From Yponomeuta sedellus (lineage: Eukaryota > Arthropoda > Insecta > Lepidoptera > Yponomeutidae), in the NCBI GenBank assembly GCA_934045075.1, contig OW203736.1, forward strand, positions 2,710,591-2,774,590: a stretch of DNA of 64,000 nt, written 5' to 3'. The notes below the pieces were generated by a model, which was given only the letters and a program-made list of their open reading frames with translations, searched no databases and had not been told where the DNA came from. Positions within the stretch are counted from its first letter, which is position 1. Every line of letters starts with the position of its first letter. Below are positions 63,773 to 64,000 of the stretch, piece after piece. The translations under genes and the position numbers were made by a program.

Positions 63773-64000
63773 TAGGACCTGTTTTCGTCATCGCTAAGTG
63801 CTTTCCGTCGCAGTTCACACATCTAAACTTTCAGGCCTCACAGTTGTCATGATACTCACCACATTTTGGGCACACGGTTCTATTAAATAGGCAAAGTTTG
63901 TTCGTATGTCTGTATCGCCAGCATTTTGAACATTGGGTTACGGGAAATATGTACCTGTCTACCTTGACTCGAGAGCCAAATACCTCACTGTCTTCCCATT
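63773..64000 (-). pseudogene. LINE ORF1 zinc-knuckle part
   Basis: Enters at the window end: SEVFGSRVKVDRYIFPVTQC, then CSKCWRYRHTNKLC, CPKCGEYHDNC, one TGA, and CVNCDGKHLAMTKTGPTYRR. Three CCHC-like knuckles are typical for gag-like ORF1 of I/Jockey LINEs. Continues at 60095 beyond the DNA transposon. Confidence 0.85.

Overview
The window is eukaryotic, repeat-dense, AT-rich DNA, and I infer a lepidopteran (moth or butterfly) genome. The reasons are an RTE-clade LINE whose 3' end carries the ACTGCTGGGCAAAGGCCTCC signature, a SINE starting CGGCCTCGGTGGCGCAGCGG with the TGTCTCGGGTCT body, other tRNA-derived SINEs, TAAGTAGGTAC-like words, and the mix of piggyBac, PIF/Harbinger, hAT, pogo, Penelope and Gypsy/Copia elements. 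No complete host gene, rRNA or free-standing tRNA gene was found. Almost every coding signal belongs to a transposable element (TE), usually broken or nested. The species and chromosome cannot be read from the sequence.

Layout. 1-2.4 kb: Copia pol tail and LTR joined to a LINE 3' end. 2.4-12.5 kb: a four-level nest. A Harbinger (Harb1) is split by a piggyBac (TTAA duplicated), which is split by a second, almost intact Harbinger (Harb2, TTA duplicated). Harb1 is split again by a Gypsy LTR element (ACTC duplicated), which carries a SINE. 12.5-16.3 kb: a mosaic of LINE ORF1, hAT, Penelope, piggyBac, BEL/Pao and R1-type fragments. 16.6-18.3 kb: a minisatellite and a polypurine block. 18.4-23.1 kb: two host-like minus-strand exons flanking pogo and piggyBac wrecks. 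23.7-24.9 kb: a hAT between 93-bp direct repeats. 26.1-31.4 kb: a multi-exon piggyBac gene whose first intron holds an intact 993-codon RTE LINE and a SINE. 32.2-33.6 kb: Penelope. 33.7-36.4 kb: piggyBac. 37.6-40.1 kb: RTE and LINE ORF1 pieces and piggyBac. 40.5-43.2 kb: Harb3. 43.7-46.4 kb: Gypsy gag/protease, a SINE and another Gypsy LTR. 46.9-49.0 kb: a complete hAT with 8-bp target duplication, carrying a Penelope-derived foldback. 49.7-55 kb: pogo, hAT, Myb-like ORF, Penelope, SINE. 55-57.3 kb: Harb4. 57.3-59 kb: pogo and a DUF7869-like gene. 59.1-64 kb: an I/Jockey-like LINE into which a second DUF7869-like DNA transposon is inserted.

How the parts relate. Three Harbingers share an interlocked plan: transposase on one strand, and a MADF/BESS accessory gene on the other strand with its 3' exon inside the transposase intron. 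The least understood system is the DUF7869-like family (58.0-59.0 and 60.1-63.8 kb). Two divergent copies share a three-motif acidic core that could be a catalytic triad, and one copy lies between inverted repeats. Most recognisable elements lie on the minus strand (about 26 of 35 by my tally, all piggyBac, hAT and pogo pieces included), which is compatible with, but does not prove, a directional TE trap such as a piRNA cluster or sex-chromosome heterochromatin.
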